This document shows positions 25,784 to 34,815 of a stretch of 64,000 nt of DNA, one piece after another. Made by a program: the position numbers and the translations under genes. Position 1 is the stretch's first letter; every line of letters starts with the position of its first letter. The stretch comes from RGIG426 sp045639905 (lineage in GTDB: Bacteria; Bacillota; Clostridia; Oscillospirales; Acutalibacteraceae), in contig JAZUDZ010000050.1 of NCBI GenBank assembly GCA_045639905.1, positions 34,882 through 98,881 of the forward strand, read 5' to 3'. The notes under the pieces were generated by a model, which made no database searches, had not been told where the DNA came from, and saw only the letters and a program-made list of their open reading frames with translations.

Positions 25784-26530
25784 TCAGGGCCTGGTCAGAA
25801 TGACCGGTCCGTCCGGCATAATGGCGATGGTGTGTTCAAAGTGTGCCGAGAGTTTTCTGTCTCTCGTAAGCACCGTCCAACCATCCGGCATCACGTCAAT
25901 TTCATGTGTGCCATAGTTAATCATCGGTTCAATGGCTATGGTCATACCCGGTAGCAGGCGTTGTCCTCTTCCGGGAGTTCCATAGTTGGGGACACTGGGG
26001 TCCTCGTGAAGGTCCGTGCCTACTCCGTGGCCAACATACTGTCGTACCACCGAATAACCACGTTCCTCAACATACGTTTGGACTGCATGACCGATATCGC
26101 CAATGCGATTTCCGACAACGGCCTGTTCAATTCCTTTGTACAGGCTTTCTCTCGTCGCATCCATAAGCTTCTGTGCCTCTTCCGAAACCTTACCGACTCC
26201 GAAAGTCGCTGCGTTATCGCCATGAAATCCGTGGTAATACGCGCCTACATCAACACTGATAATATCCCCTTCGTGTAATACGCGTTTACCCGGTATGCCG
26301 TGGATGACCGTCTCGTTAACCGACAAACAAGCAGAAGCAGGGAAACCACCATATCCGAGAAAAGACGGCACAGCGCCCTGTTTCTCGATGAATTTGCGAA
26401 TTTTTGTGTCAAGTTCCGCAGTTGTCATTCCGACACAAATGGATTCGCCTGCATACTGCAACGCCATCGCCGAGATGCGGCAGGCATCACGCATGCCCGC
26501 CAAATCTCGACTGTTTTTTATAGAAATCAT
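25784..26530 (-). CDS. map: methionine aminopeptidase, type I
   Basis: Removes the initiator methionine. The 248 residues carry the pita-bread fold with the metal ligands in DVGAYYHGFHGDNAATF, GHGVGTDLHEDP, EPMINYG and HFEHT. There is no N-terminal zinc extension, so it is the short type. It lies 5 bases after adk. Confidence 0.97.
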   Translation of the reverse strand: MISIKNSRDLAGMRDACRISAMALQYAGESICVGMTTAELDTKIRKFIEKQGAVPSFLGYGGFPASACLSVNETVIHGIPGKRVLHEGDIISVDVGAYYHGFHGDNAATFGVGKVSEEAQKLMDATRESLYKGIEQAVVGNRIGDIGHAVQTYVEERGYSVVRQYVGHGVGTDLHEDPSVPNYGTPGRGQRLLPGMTIAIEPMINYGTHEIDVMPDGWTVLTRDRKLSAHFEHTIAIMPDGPVILTRP

Positions 26531-26535
26531 TTACC

Positions 26536-27168
26536 TCACGCCTTTACTGCATCAAGCACGGCCTTTGTGGTTTCTTCCACGCCGCCCTGACCTTTTACCG
26601 TAAACAATTTACCCTGCTTCTCGTAGTATTCCACGAGGGGCTCTGTTTGTTCATGATAAACGTGAAGTCGATTCTTTACGGTTTCCGGTAGATCATCTTT
26701 GCGCTGGATAAGGGTGCTGCCGCAACCGTCGCAAACACCTTCCACCTGCGGTTTTTTGTACGCAATGTGATAGGAGTTGCCGCAATTCGGGCAAACACGG
26801 CGACCCGATACACGCTGGGCAATCACTTCGTCGGGCACGTCAATATTGACGACACGATCAATGGTGATTTCCATACGGTCAAGTGCCTCGGCTTGCGGAA
26901 TCGTGCGCGGGAATCCATCCAGGATAAAGCCGTTTTCGCAGTCCGGCTGAGACAGCCGATCCTGCACGATACCGATAACGATTTCGTCCGGTACCAAAGC
27001 GCCTTTTTCCATATAGGATTTCATCTTCACGCCCCATTCGGAGCCGCTTTCAAGCGCTTCACGGATAATATTACCCGTGGAAATTGTGGGGATTTGCAAA
27101 GTTTTGCTGACCACTTCGGCCTGCGTACCTTTGCCGGCGCCCGGAGCGCCTAAGAAAATGAGTCTCAT
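26536..27168 (-). CDS. adk: adenylate kinase
   Basis: Balances ATP, ADP and AMP. The 210 residues have the P-loop GAPGAGKGTQ, the GFPRT AMP-binding motif and a zinc lid with four cysteines (VCPNCG...CDGCG), the Gram-positive form. It is located between secY and map as usual. Confidence 0.98.
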   Translation of the reverse strand: MRLIFLGAPGAGKGTQAEVVSKTLQIPTISTGNIIREALESGSEWGVKMKSYMEKGALVPDEIVIGIVQDRLSQPDCENGFILDGFPRTIPQAEALDRMEITIDRVVNIDVPDEVIAQRVSGRRVCPNCGNSYHIAYKKPQVEGVCDGCGSTLIQRKDDLPETVKNRLHVYHEQTEPLVEYYEKQGKLFTVKGQGGVEETTKAVLDAVKA

Positions 27169-27194
27169 ACAACTATACTCCTTAAGTACTTGAC

Positions 27195-28514
27195 TTACTC
27201 GAGGAAGCCCTTGTAATGACGCATCATCAACTGGCTTTCAATCTGCTGCATCGTTTCGAGAGCAACACCGACAACGATCATCAAAGAGGTACCGCCGATA
27301 CCGAGGTTCATCTGTGTAAACTTACCGAAGACACTCGGGGTCAAGGCGATAACGCCGAGGAACAAGGCACCGATAAAGGTGATCTTGTTGACAACCTTCT
27401 TGATGTAATCCGAGGTGGGTTTACCCGGACGGATACCCGGAATGGCACCGGAGTTTTTCCGCAGGTTGTTCGCCATCTCAATCGGGTTGTACTGAATGGT
27501 GACATAGAAGAAGGCAAAGCCAATGATTAACAGGAAATAGAGGGCGATGTACACCCAGCTGTTTGCAGAGAAAATACTAAAGAACCAGCTGCTGTTGTCT
27601 TTGTCCCATCCGAAGAACTGCTTCAGGATGGACGGGAGAGAAATGATGGAGATGGCCAAGATGATCGGCATAACACCGGACATGTTCACCTTAATCGGAA
27701 TAAAGGTGCTCTGGCCGCCATACATTTTGCGTCCCACAACGCGTTTAGCATACTGAATCGGAATGCGACGCTCTGCATCGGACATGAAAACAATAAAGCC
27801 GATCATCGCAAGGAACAGAACGAAAATAATCGGAACCAAAATCACGTACTTCAAACCGCCGTTGTCGATGGCTTCGAGACCCTGTTTGAACACATTGAAC
27901 AAAGACAAGAGTCCGCTGGGGAGACGAGAAATAATACCGACAAACAACAGAATGGAGATACCGTTACCGATACCGCGATCGTTGATCTGTTCACCGAGCC
28001 ACATCATCAAAACAGAACCGGCTGCAAAGCACAGGATGATAACGATGGCACAGAACCAAGCGTTAAAATCGCCGCCCTTAGCATACTCAGCCAAAGCCAT
28101 ATACTTGTTACGCACCATGAAGTAGTAGGCAACACCCAAAAGGAGACCTAAACCCAAAGTGGTGTAACGCGTAATCTGGCCAAGCATTTTACGGCCTTCT
28201 TCACCGTTTTTGGCCATATTTTCCAAAGCCGGAATGGCAACGGTGAGAAGCTGAATGATAATGCTGGCGTTAATGTACGGGGTGATGGACAAAGCAAAAA
28301 TACTGGCGTCCGAGAAACCACCACCGGACATAATGGTCAAATAGGACATAATGTCCGAACCATTGTTGGAAATGGCGTTGTTCAAAGCGACAACGTCCAC
28401 AAACGGAACCGGAATAGCGGAACCGATACGGAAAAGCAACACGATAAAGATCGTGTAGAGAATCTTTTTACGGATGTCTACGACTTTCCAAGCGTTACGA
28501 AGCGTCTGAAACAT
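27195..28514 (-). CDS. secY: protein translocase subunit SecY
   Basis: Channel of the Sec system, 439 residues with ten membrane helices. It contains the plug region after RIGSAIPVPFVD, the RR-rich cytoplasmic loops (RRIPIQYAKR) and GIRPGKPT. It lies 2 bases after rplO and is the membrane partner of SecA encoded at 60.5 kb. Confidence 0.98.
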   Translation of the reverse strand: MFQTLRNAWKVVDIRKKILYTIFIVLLFRIGSAIPVPFVDVVALNNAISNNGSDIMSYLTIMSGGGFSDASIFALSITPYINASIIIQLLTVAIPALENMAKNGEEGRKMLGQITRYTTLGLGLLLGVAYYFMVRNKYMALAEYAKGGDFNAWFCAIVIILCFAAGSVLMMWLGEQINDRGIGNGISILLFVGIISRLPSGLLSLFNVFKQGLEAIDNGGLKYVILVPIIFVLFLAMIGFIVFMSDAERRIPIQYAKRVVGRKMYGGQSTFIPIKVNMSGVMPIILAISIISLPSILKQFFGWDKDNSSWFFSIFSANSWVYIALYFLLIIGFAFFYVTIQYNPIEMANNLRKNSGAIPGIRPGKPTSDYIKKVVNKITFIGALFLGVIALTPSVFGKFTQMNLGIGGTSLMIVVGVALETMQQIESQLMMRHYKGFLE

Positions 28515-28516
28515 AA

Positions 28517-28960
28517 TCAGATCACCTCAGCCTTTCCGCCTGCGTTTTCAATCATCTCTTTTGCGGAAGCAGAGAAAGCATTAGCCTTAACGGTAAGGGC
28601 TTTCTCAAGTTTTCCGTTACCAAGGATTTTAACGCCATCATAATATTTCTTGAGGACACCGGCATCTACGAGCGCAGCAGCGTCCACAACGGCACCGTTC
28701 TCAAATTTTCTATTAAGAACAGCGACATTAACAGTTGCATACTCCTTGGCGAAAATGTTATTGAAACCACGCTTAGGAATACGTCTTTGCAAAGGCATCT
28801 GGCCACCTTCGAAACCCGGACGCATACCGCGACCGGCACGGGCTTTCTGACCTTTATGACCTTTACCGCTGGTCTTGCCCCAACCGGAGCCATGACCGCG
28901 ACCAATCCGTTTGCTCTCACGGACAGAGCCGGGAGCCGGAGAAAGTTCATGTAATTGCAT
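28517..28960 (-). CDS. rplO: 50S ribosomal protein L15
   Basis: 147 residues starting MQLHELSPAPGS with the Gly/Arg-rich N-terminal extension (RIGRGHGSGWGKTSGKG). It stands between rpmD and secY. Confidence 0.98.
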   Translation of the reverse strand: MQLHELSPAPGSVRESKRIGRGHGSGWGKTSGKGHKGQKARAGRGMRPGFEGGQMPLQRRIPKRGFNNIFAKEYATVNVAVLNRKFENGAVVDAAALVDAGVLKKYYDGVKILGNGKLEKALTVKANAFSASAKEMIENAGGKAEVI

Positions 28961-28990
28961 GTTTTCGCACCTCCTTGTTCGATTTGCTTC

Positions 28991-29173
28991 TTATTTGCTT
29001 ACCTCGATGAGGTGGATGATCTTAGCCACCTTACCCTGAGTCGCTGCGTTGTCAGGCTGGCTGACAACGTCGCCGATCTTGCGAAGACCCAAGGCCTTGG
29101 CAGTGGCAATCTGATCTTGTTTAGCGCCAATGAGGCTCTTAACCAATTTAACGGTAATCGTTTTGTTTGCCAT
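28991..29173 (-). CDS. rpmD: 50S ribosomal protein L30
   Basis: 60 residues with KTITVKLVKSLIGAKQDQ and GLRKIGDVV, the short bacterial L30. Confidence 0.97.
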   Translation of the reverse strand: MANKTITVKLVKSLIGAKQDQIATAKALGLRKIGDVVSQPDNAATQGKVAKIIHLIEVSK

Positions 29174-29186
29174 GGTCGAGCCCTCC

Positions 29187-29714
29187 TTAACCTAAAATTT
29201 CCTTGACGGACTTGTCACGCTCGGCAGCAGCCTGTTCGGCAGTACGGAGCTGTTTCAAGCCGGCCATTGTTGCGTTAACAACATTGCACGGGTTGTTGGA
29301 ACGAAGAGCCTTTGTACGGATATCTTTGATACCGGCACATTCCATAATGGCACGGACCGGGCCACCGGCGATAACACCGGTACCGGGGGCAGCGGGCTTG
29401 AGCAGAACGGAGCCTGCACCAAACTTACCGAGCACTTCGTGCGGAATGGTTGTACCTTTCAAAGAAATCTTCACCATGTTCTTCTTCGCATCTTCGATAC
29501 CCTTGCGGATAGCTTCCGGAACCTCGCTGGCCTTACCAAGACCAAAACCGACGGTACCTTTACCATCGCCGATAACCATCAAAGCGGAGAATTTCATGAT
29601 ACGGCCACCCTTAACGGTCTTGCTGACACGGTTAATGGCAACCAGTCTCTCTTCAAATTCAGATTGGGGTTTAGCGTCACGCTTATCGCGTCTGTTATCA
29701 CGTTTGTTGTCCAA
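29187..29714 (-). CDS. rpsE: 30S ribosomal protein S5
   Basis: 175 residues. The S5 N-terminal domain signature (RVSKTVKGGRIMKFSALMV) is followed by the GKASEVPEAIRKGIEDA stretch and the C-terminal fold. An extra basic start (NKRDNRRDKRD) precedes it. Confidence 0.97.
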   Translation of the reverse strand: MDNKRDNRRDKRDAKPQSEFEERLVAINRVSKTVKGGRIMKFSALMVIGDGKGTVGFGLGKASEVPEAIRKGIEDAKKNMVKISLKGTTIPHEVLGKFGAGSVLLKPAAPGTGVIAGGPVRAIMECAGIKDIRTKALRSNNPCNVVNATMAGLKQLRTAEQAAAERDKSVKEILG

Positions 29715-29734
29715 AGTTTTGTCCTCCTCTTCCC

Positions 29735-30094
29735 TTAGAATTTGAGGCCGCCCTCACGGGCGCCTTCGGCCAACGCTTCGATTCGGCCGTGATACGGATA
29801 ACCACCGCGGTCAAAAACGACTTCGGTGATGCCTTTGGCGGTAGCACGCTCTGCAAGAGCGCTACCGACCTTTTTGGCAGCTTCTTTGTTTCCGCCGTAC
29901 TCTGCGAAATCCTTTTCGTAAGAGGAAGCGGCGGCCAATGTGACACCGGCCACATCGTCAATCAACTGAGCGTAGATGTGCTTAGAGGAACGGAACACGT
30001 TCAGACGGGGTCTGTCAGCTGTGCCGGAGATCTTGCTACGCACGCGCAGATGGCGATGAAGACGGGCTTTGTTACTATCTTTTTTGCTCACCAT
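29735..30094 (-). CDS. rplR: 50S ribosomal protein L18
   Basis: 119 residues, 5S rRNA-binding. It shows RLNVFRSSKHIYAQ and FDRGGYPYHGRI. Standard position between rplF and rpsE. Confidence 0.98.
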   Translation of the reverse strand: MVSKKDSNKARLHRHLRVRSKISGTADRPRLNVFRSSKHIYAQLIDDVAGVTLAAASSYEKDFAEYGGNKEAAKKVGSALAERATAKGITEVVFDRGGYPYHGRIEALAEGAREGGLKF

Positions 30095-30112
30095 AACTGT
30101 TCAGTCCTCCTT

Positions 30113-30658
30113 TTAACCTTTAGCGCCGGCTTTACCTTCTTTGCGGCGAATGGTTTCTTCTACATATTTGATGCCCTTGCCCTTATAGGGTTCCGGCGGA
30201 CGTTTGCCGCGAACTTCAGCGGCGAACTGGCCAACGAGCTGTTTGTCAGCACCGTTGATGACAATGTGGTTCTGATCCGGAACGTCAATGGTGATGCCCG
30301 GGATTTCGTCCACATAAACCAAATGGCTGAAACCGATGGTCAACTCGAGTTTGTTGCCCTTCTTGGCGCAACGATAACCGACACCGTTGATTTCGAGCTC
30401 TTTCTTATAGCCTTCGGAAACACCGATGACCATGTTGTTGATCAAAGTACGGGAAAGACCGTGGAGGGAACGATTGACGGCTTCGTCATCCGGACGGGTG
30501 ACGTGCACTTCGTTGCCTTCGACTTTGACACTGATGGCCGGTTTAATGGCCTGGGACAAAGTGCCTTTCGGACCTTTGACAGTGACGACGTTTTCCGCAT
30601 CGACGGAAACTTCGACACCGGCAGGGATAGTAATTACTTTACGTCCAATTCTCGACAT
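30113..30658 (-). CDS. rplF: 50S ribosomal protein L6
   Basis: 181 residues starting MSRIGRKVITIPAGV. An upstream in-frame ATG at 30679 would overlap rpsH and is less likely. It has the duplicated L6 fold and the terminal PEPYKGKGIKY. Confidence 0.97.
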   Translation of the reverse strand: MSRIGRKVITIPAGVEVSVDAENVVTVKGPKGTLSQAIKPAISVKVEGNEVHVTRPDDEAVNRSLHGLSRTLINNMVIGVSEGYKKELEINGVGYRCAKKGNKLELTIGFSHLVYVDEIPGITIDVPDQNHIVINGADKQLVGQFAAEVRGKRPPEPYKGKGIKYVEETIRRKEGKAGAKG

Positions 30659-30672
30659 GTCTTTACTCCCCC

Positions 30673-31074
30673 TTACCACACAAATGCGAGGACTTCGCCG
30701 CCGACATGCTCAGCACGGGCTTTTTTGTCGGTCATAACACCTTTGGAAGTGGAGACAATGGCAGTACCAATGCCTTTCATAACCTTCGGCATATCCTCAC
30801 TACTGGAATAGATGCGCAAGCCGGGCTTGGAAACGCGGCGGATACCTTTGATAACCGGGGTCTTGTTGGTGCCCAAGTATTTCAAGGTAACGCGAATGAT
30901 GCCCTGTTTGCCGTCATCAATAACTTGAAATTCTTTAATGTATCCCTCGTCAACAAGAATCTGGGCAATAGCCTTCTTCATGTTAGAAGCGGGGATCTCG
31001 ACCGATGCATGCTTAGCATTGCTTGCATTGCGAATACGAGTAAGCATATCGGCAATTGTATCAGAAATTTGCAT
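30673..31074 (-). CDS. rpsH: 30S ribosomal protein S8
   Basis: 133 residues with SDTIADMLTRIRNA at the start and STSKGVMTDKKAR near the end. In other bacteria S8 regulates the spc genes by binding their mRNA. Confidence 0.98.
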   Translation of the reverse strand: MQISDTIADMLTRIRNASNAKHASVEIPASNMKKAIAQILVDEGYIKEFQVIDDGKQGIIRVTLKYLGTNKTPVIKGIRRVSKPGLRIYSSSEDMPKVMKGIGTAIVSTSKGVMTDKKARAEHVGGEVLAFVW

Positions 31075-31090
31075 TATACAATCCCTCCTA

Positions 31091-31276
31091 TTACCAGCTT
31101 GCTTTTTTCACGCCCGGGATCTGGCCTTTGTAGGCGAGCTCACGGAAGCAAATACGACAGATACCATACTTACGAAGATAAGCATGGGGACGACCGCAGA
31201 TCTTGCAACGGTTGTACTGACGAGTAGAATATTTCGGTGTTCTCTTCTGAGAAACTTTCATAGACGTTTTTGCCAT
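31091..31276 (-). CDS. rpsN: 30S ribosomal protein S14, zinc-binding type Z
   Basis: 61 residues with Cys24, Cys27, Cys40 and Cys43 as the zinc knuckle (CKICGRP...CRICF). The short type typical of Gram-positives, kept within the spc cluster. Confidence 0.98.
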   Translation of the reverse strand: MAKTSMKVSQKRTPKYSTRQYNRCKICGRPHAYLRKYGICRICFRELAYKGQIPGVKKASW

Positions 31277-31291
31277 TTCTTAGTCCCCTCC

Positions 31292-31831
31292 TTATCTCTC
31301 AAACGGAGCGCCCATCAAAGCGAGCAACTCACGAGCTTCTTCGTCGTTCTGGGCAGTTGTAACAAAGGCAATGTCCATACCGCGAATAGCATCAATTTTG
31401 TCAAATTCGATTTCCGGGAAAATCAACTGCTCTTTGAGGCCCATGCTGTAGTTGCCACGGCCGTCGAAGGCATCTTTGCTGATACCACGGAAGTCACGAA
31501 CGCGCGGAAGCGCAACGTTAAATAAACGATCCAGGAACTCGTACATGCGATCGCCACGAAGAGTGACTTTCACACCGTTGTTCATACCTTCACGCAGTTT
31601 GAAGTTGGCGACGGACTTCTTCGCCTTGCAGACGATCGGGCGTTGACCGGTAATGGTGCCGAGGTCAGCCATGACGGACTCGATAACTTTCGGGTTATCA
31701 CGAGCTTCGCCGCAACCGACGTTGATCACAATTTTGTCAAGCTTCGGAATCTGCATCGGGCTGTCATAGTTGAATTTCTTCATAAGAGCCGGAGCAACTT
31801 CACTTTTGTAAAACTCTTTTAATCTGGCCAT
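31292..31831 (-). CDS. rplE: 50S ribosomal protein L5
   Basis: 179 residues. It binds 5S rRNA and contacts the P-site tRNA. It contains MQIPKLDKIVINVGCGEA and LREGMNNGVKVTLRG. Confidence 0.98.
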   Translation of the reverse strand: MARLKEFYKSEVAPALMKKFNYDSPMQIPKLDKIVINVGCGEARDNPKVIESVMADLGTITGQRPIVCKAKKSVANFKLREGMNNGVKVTLRGDRMYEFLDRLFNVALPRVRDFRGISKDAFDGRGNYSMGLKEQLIFPEIEFDKIDAIRGMDIAFVTTAQNDEEARELLALMGAPFER

Positions 31832-31844
31832 CGTTTATTCCTCC

Positions 31845-32159
31845 TTACAGCGTTTCGCCGCAGTGTTTGCACACACGGGATTTCGTTTTGTCGGCGAACG
31901 TCTTATAGGCAATTCTGGTGGCCTTCTTGCAGTGCGGGCAAATCACCTGGACCTTGGATGCATACATGGCACCTTCGGCCTTGACGATGCCGGACGGATC
32001 GCCGGGGCGGCGAGCCTTCACATGCTTGGTCACAATGTGGCAGCCTTCCACGATGACTTTACCCTCTTGCGGGCTGACTTCGAGGACCTTGCCTTTTTTG
32101 CCGCGGTCGTTACCGCTCAAAATGACGACTGTGTCGTCCTTCTTAACATGCATTTTCAT
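31845..32159 (-). CDS. rplX: 50S ribosomal protein L24
   Basis: 104 residues with an N-terminal KOW motif (TVVILSGNDRGKKGKVL). The start at 32159 (MKMHVKKDD) fits the family. The open frame reaches 32177 but overlaps rplN. Two C-terminal CxxC pairs (CPHCKK, CKHCG) are visible. Confidence 0.95.
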   Translation of the reverse strand: MKMHVKKDDTVVILSGNDRGKKGKVLEVSPQEGKVIVEGCHIVTKHVKARRPGDPSGIVKAEGAMYASKVQVICPHCKKATRIAYKTFADKTKSRVCKHCGETL

Positions 32160-32173
32160 ATCTTTGTACCTCC

Positions 32174-32542
32174 TCACAGCACTTCGGGAGCGAGACTGAG
32201 GATTTTGGTGTAATCCTTTTCTCTAAGCTCACGAGCAATGGGCCCGAAGATACGGGTTCCACGAGGGCTCTTGTCATCACGAATGATAACAGCGGCATTC
32301 TCGTCGAAACGAATGTAGGTGCCGTCTTCACGACGCACGCCCTTCACAGTACGAACAATGACTGCGCGGACGACATCACCCTTTTTCACGACGCCGCCGG
32401 GGGCTGCTTTCTTAACGGAAGCAACGACGACATCGCCGATGTTGGCGTATCTGCGACCGGAACCACCAAGCACACGAATTGCCATCAATTCTTTTGCACC
32501 GGTGTTGTCGGCCACTTTAAGGTATGTCTGTTGTTGAACCAT
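32174..32542 (-). CDS. rplN: 50S ribosomal protein L14
   Basis: 122 residues starting MVQQQTYLKVADNTGAK, ending LSLAPEVL. Sits at the subunit interface. Confidence 0.98.
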   Translation of the reverse strand: MVQQQTYLKVADNTGAKELMAIRVLGGSGRRYANIGDVVVASVKKAAPGGVVKKGDVVRAVIVRTVKGVRREDGTYIRFDENAAVIIRDDKSPRGTRIFGPIARELREKDYTKILSLAPEVL

Positions 32543-32570
32543 AATGTTTATCTCCTTTCAAGTAACCGAC

Positions 32571-32825
32571 TTATTCGGCCGCCTTCAAGATCTCAACAAC
32601 GCGCCAGTGTTTGTCTTTGGAAATCGGACGGGTTTCCATGATGGAAACGCGGTCGCCGACATGACACTGATTGTTTTCGTCATGAGCCTTGATGCGGACT
32701 GTACGTTTGATAATCTTCTTGTACAACGGGTGGCGGACGTTATCGACAATGGCGACGACGACGGTTTTGTCCATCTTGTCGCTGACAACGGTACCAGTTC
32801 TGGTTTTTCTCAAATTACGTTCCAT
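32571..32825 (-). CDS. rpsQ: 30S ribosomal protein S17
   Basis: 84 residues, an OB-fold with GTVVSDKMDKTVVVAI and HDENNQCHVGDRV. Confidence 0.98.
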   Translation of the reverse strand: MERNLRKTRTGTVVSDKMDKTVVVAIVDNVRHPLYKKIIKRTVRIKAHDENNQCHVGDRVSIMETRPISKDKHWRVVEILKAAE

Positions 32826-32843
32826 ATCGATTTCCTCCTCCCA

Positions 32844-33053
32844 TTATGCTTGCTCACTCAGCTCGTTCTCGTGGATAACCGTTTTGATAACGGCGATTTC
32901 CTTCTTAACGGCTTTCATGCGCATCGGATTGTCAAGCTGATTAATGGCGTGCTGGAAGCGAAGGTTGAACAATTCCTGCTTCAAATCAGCAAGTTTGTTT
33001 TCGAGCTCGGCACCCGTCATTTCACGGATTTTCTCTAATTCTGTTTTTTTCAT
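32844..33053 (-). CDS. rpmC: 50S ribosomal protein L29
   Basis: 69 residues, two-helix protein near the tunnel exit (LEKIREMTGAEL, LFNLRFQHAINQLDNP). It overlaps rplP by 4 bases, indicating translational coupling. Confidence 0.98.
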   Translation of the reverse strand: MKKTELEKIREMTGAELENKLADLKQELFNLRFQHAINQLDNPMRMKAVKKEIAVIKTVIHENELSEQA

Positions 33054-33475
33054 GCCTGCTCACCATCCGTTCCTTTAACCACGAATTTACATTTAATCGG
33101 CAATTTGTTAGCAGCAAGACGCATAGCCTCGCGAGCCACTTCTTCCGAGACACCGGCGATCTCAAAGAGAACGCGTCCCGGTTTGACAACTGCTACCCAG
33201 TATTCCGGAGAACCTTTACCGGAACCCATGCGGGTTTCAGCCGGTTTGGCGGTAACAGGCTTGTCAGGGAAAATTTTGATCCAGACCTGACCGCCACGTT
33301 TGGTATAACGAGTCATAGCAATACGAGCAGCCTCAATCTGATTGGATTTAATCCATGCAGGTTCCATGGCAACCAAACCATACTCACCGTAGGCGATGGT
33401 GTTGCCGCGGGTAGCCTTACCGGTCAATCGACCGCGCTGTACCCGGCGGAACTTAACTCTTTTGGGCATTAACAT
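33050..33475 (-). CDS. rplP: 50S ribosomal protein L16
   Basis: 141 residues with MLMPKRVKFRRVQRGR and RGGQVWIKIFPDKP. The start codon overlaps the rpsC stop. It has contacts with the A-site tRNA. Confidence 0.98.
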   Translation of the reverse strand: MLMPKRVKFRRVQRGRLTGKATRGNTIAYGEYGLVAMEPAWIKSNQIEAARIAMTRYTKRGGQVWIKIFPDKPVTAKPAETRMGSGKGSPEYWVAVVKPGRVLFEIAGVSEEVAREAMRLAANKLPIKCKFVVKGTDGEQA

Positions 33476-34146
33476 TATTCGCGGCCTCCTTTACGGTTCT
33501 GTCTTGCGGGGGCGCTGCTGGCGAGAATCTCGCCGCGATAGATCCACACTTTAACACCGATACGGCCGTAGGTGGTATCAGCCTCAGCAAAACCATAGTC
33601 GATATCCGCACGCAGGGTCTGCAGCGGAATAGTGCCTTCGTGATAGCTTTCACTACGGGCAATTTCCGCACCGCCCAAACGGCCGGAAACTTTTACTTTG
33701 ATACCTTTGGCACCCGTTCTCATAGCGCGTCCGATCGACTGCTTCATAGCACGACGGAAGGAAACACGTTTCTCGAGCTGAGCACCAATGCTCTCGGCAA
33801 CCAACTGAGCGCAAACGTCAGGGTTTTTGATTTCCTCGCAGTTGAGGAAGGTGGGTTTGCCGAGTTTTTTCTCGCAGGTCTGGCGAAGAGCTTCAATATC
33901 AGCGCCGCCTTTGCCGATAATCAAACCGGGTTTGGCGCAGTAGATAGTGATGCGGACACGGGCTGCGGTACGTTCGATGACGATTTTCTCGACACCGGCG
34001 TCATACAACTTCTTCTTGAGGAAGGTACGAATTTCGTAGTCCGAAACCAGAGTGTCGCCGAAATCTTTCTCAGCAACAAACCAGCGGGAATCCCAATCTT
34101 TGATTACACCGACACGTAAACCGTGCGGATTCACTTTCTGTCCCAT
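33475..34146 (-). CDS. rpsC: 30S ribosomal protein S3
   Basis: 223 residues with MGQKVNPHGLRVGVI, the KH-domain GKGGADIEALR and GRAMRTGAKGIKV. Part of the mRNA entry helicase. Confidence 0.98.
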   Translation of the reverse strand: MGQKVNPHGLRVGVIKDWDSRWFVAEKDFGDTLVSDYEIRTFLKKKLYDAGVEKIVIERTAARVRITIYCAKPGLIIGKGGADIEALRQTCEKKLGKPTFLNCEEIKNPDVCAQLVAESIGAQLEKRVSFRRAMKQSIGRAMRTGAKGIKVKVSGRLGGAEIARSESYHEGTIPLQTLRADIDYGFAEADTTYGRIGVKVWIYRGEILASSAPARQNRKGGRE

Positions 34147-34164
34147 AATTCGATCTCCTTTCGC

Positions 34165-34500
34165 TTATTCGCGTTCTTTGAGAACTAACGTAATATGCGA
34201 AGTTCTCTTCTCGATGCGATATGCACGGCCTTGTGCTCTCGGACGAATCCGCTTGAGAGTCGGACCGGGGCAGACAAAACATTCTGCAACGTACAAATCG
34301 TTCTTGTTCATGTTGAAATTGTTCTCAGCGTTGGCAATTGCGGATTTGAGCAATTTTTCCAGCGGTTCGCAAGCAGCTTTGCTTGTGTTCTGAACAATCG
34401 CCATGGCAACATCAACCGGCTTATTGCGGATGAGGTCGAGAACGATTTTCACTTTGCGAGGGGTGATGCGAACAAAAGTAGCTTTTGCCCTTGCTTCCAT
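34165..34500 (-). CDS. rplV: 50S ribosomal protein L22
   Basis: 111 residues with RITPRKVKIVLDLIRNK and a beta-hairpin (GPTLKRIRPRAQGRAYRI) that lines the exit tunnel. Confidence 0.98.
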   Translation of the reverse strand: MEARAKATFVRITPRKVKIVLDLIRNKPVDVAMAIVQNTSKAACEPLEKLLKSAIANAENNFNMNKNDLYVAECFVCPGPTLKRIRPRAQGRAYRIEKRTSHITLVLKERE

Positions 34501-34521
34501 GATTCAATCTCTCCTTTCCGC

Positions 34522-34797
34522 TTACTTACCAGTGGTTTTAGAACCGGTGTGGCCCTTGAACGTACGAGTGGGGGCGAATTCGCCCAGTTTGTGACCGATC
34601 ATGTCTTCCGTGACATAAACCGGAACATGTTTGCGGCCATCGTGAACAGCAAAGGTGTGTCCGACGAAGTCCGGGAAAATGGTGGAAGAACGGCTCCAGG
34701 TCTGGAGGACACGTTTTTCACCGGCTTGGTTCATTTCCAGCACTCTCTTCAGAAGAGCAGGCTGAACATAAGGTCCTTTTTTAACACTACGTCCCAT
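34522..34797 (-). CDS. rpsS: 30S ribosomal protein S19
   Basis: 91 residues beginning MGRSVKKGPYVQPALLKRV and containing GHKLGEFAPTRTFKGH. Confidence 0.98.
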   Translation of the reverse strand: MGRSVKKGPYVQPALLKRVLEMNQAGEKRVLQTWSRSSTIFPDFVGHTFAVHDGRKHVPVYVTEDMIGHKLGEFAPTRTFKGHTGSKTTGK

Positions 34798-34815
34798 AAT
34801 ATGCTCTCCTTTCGA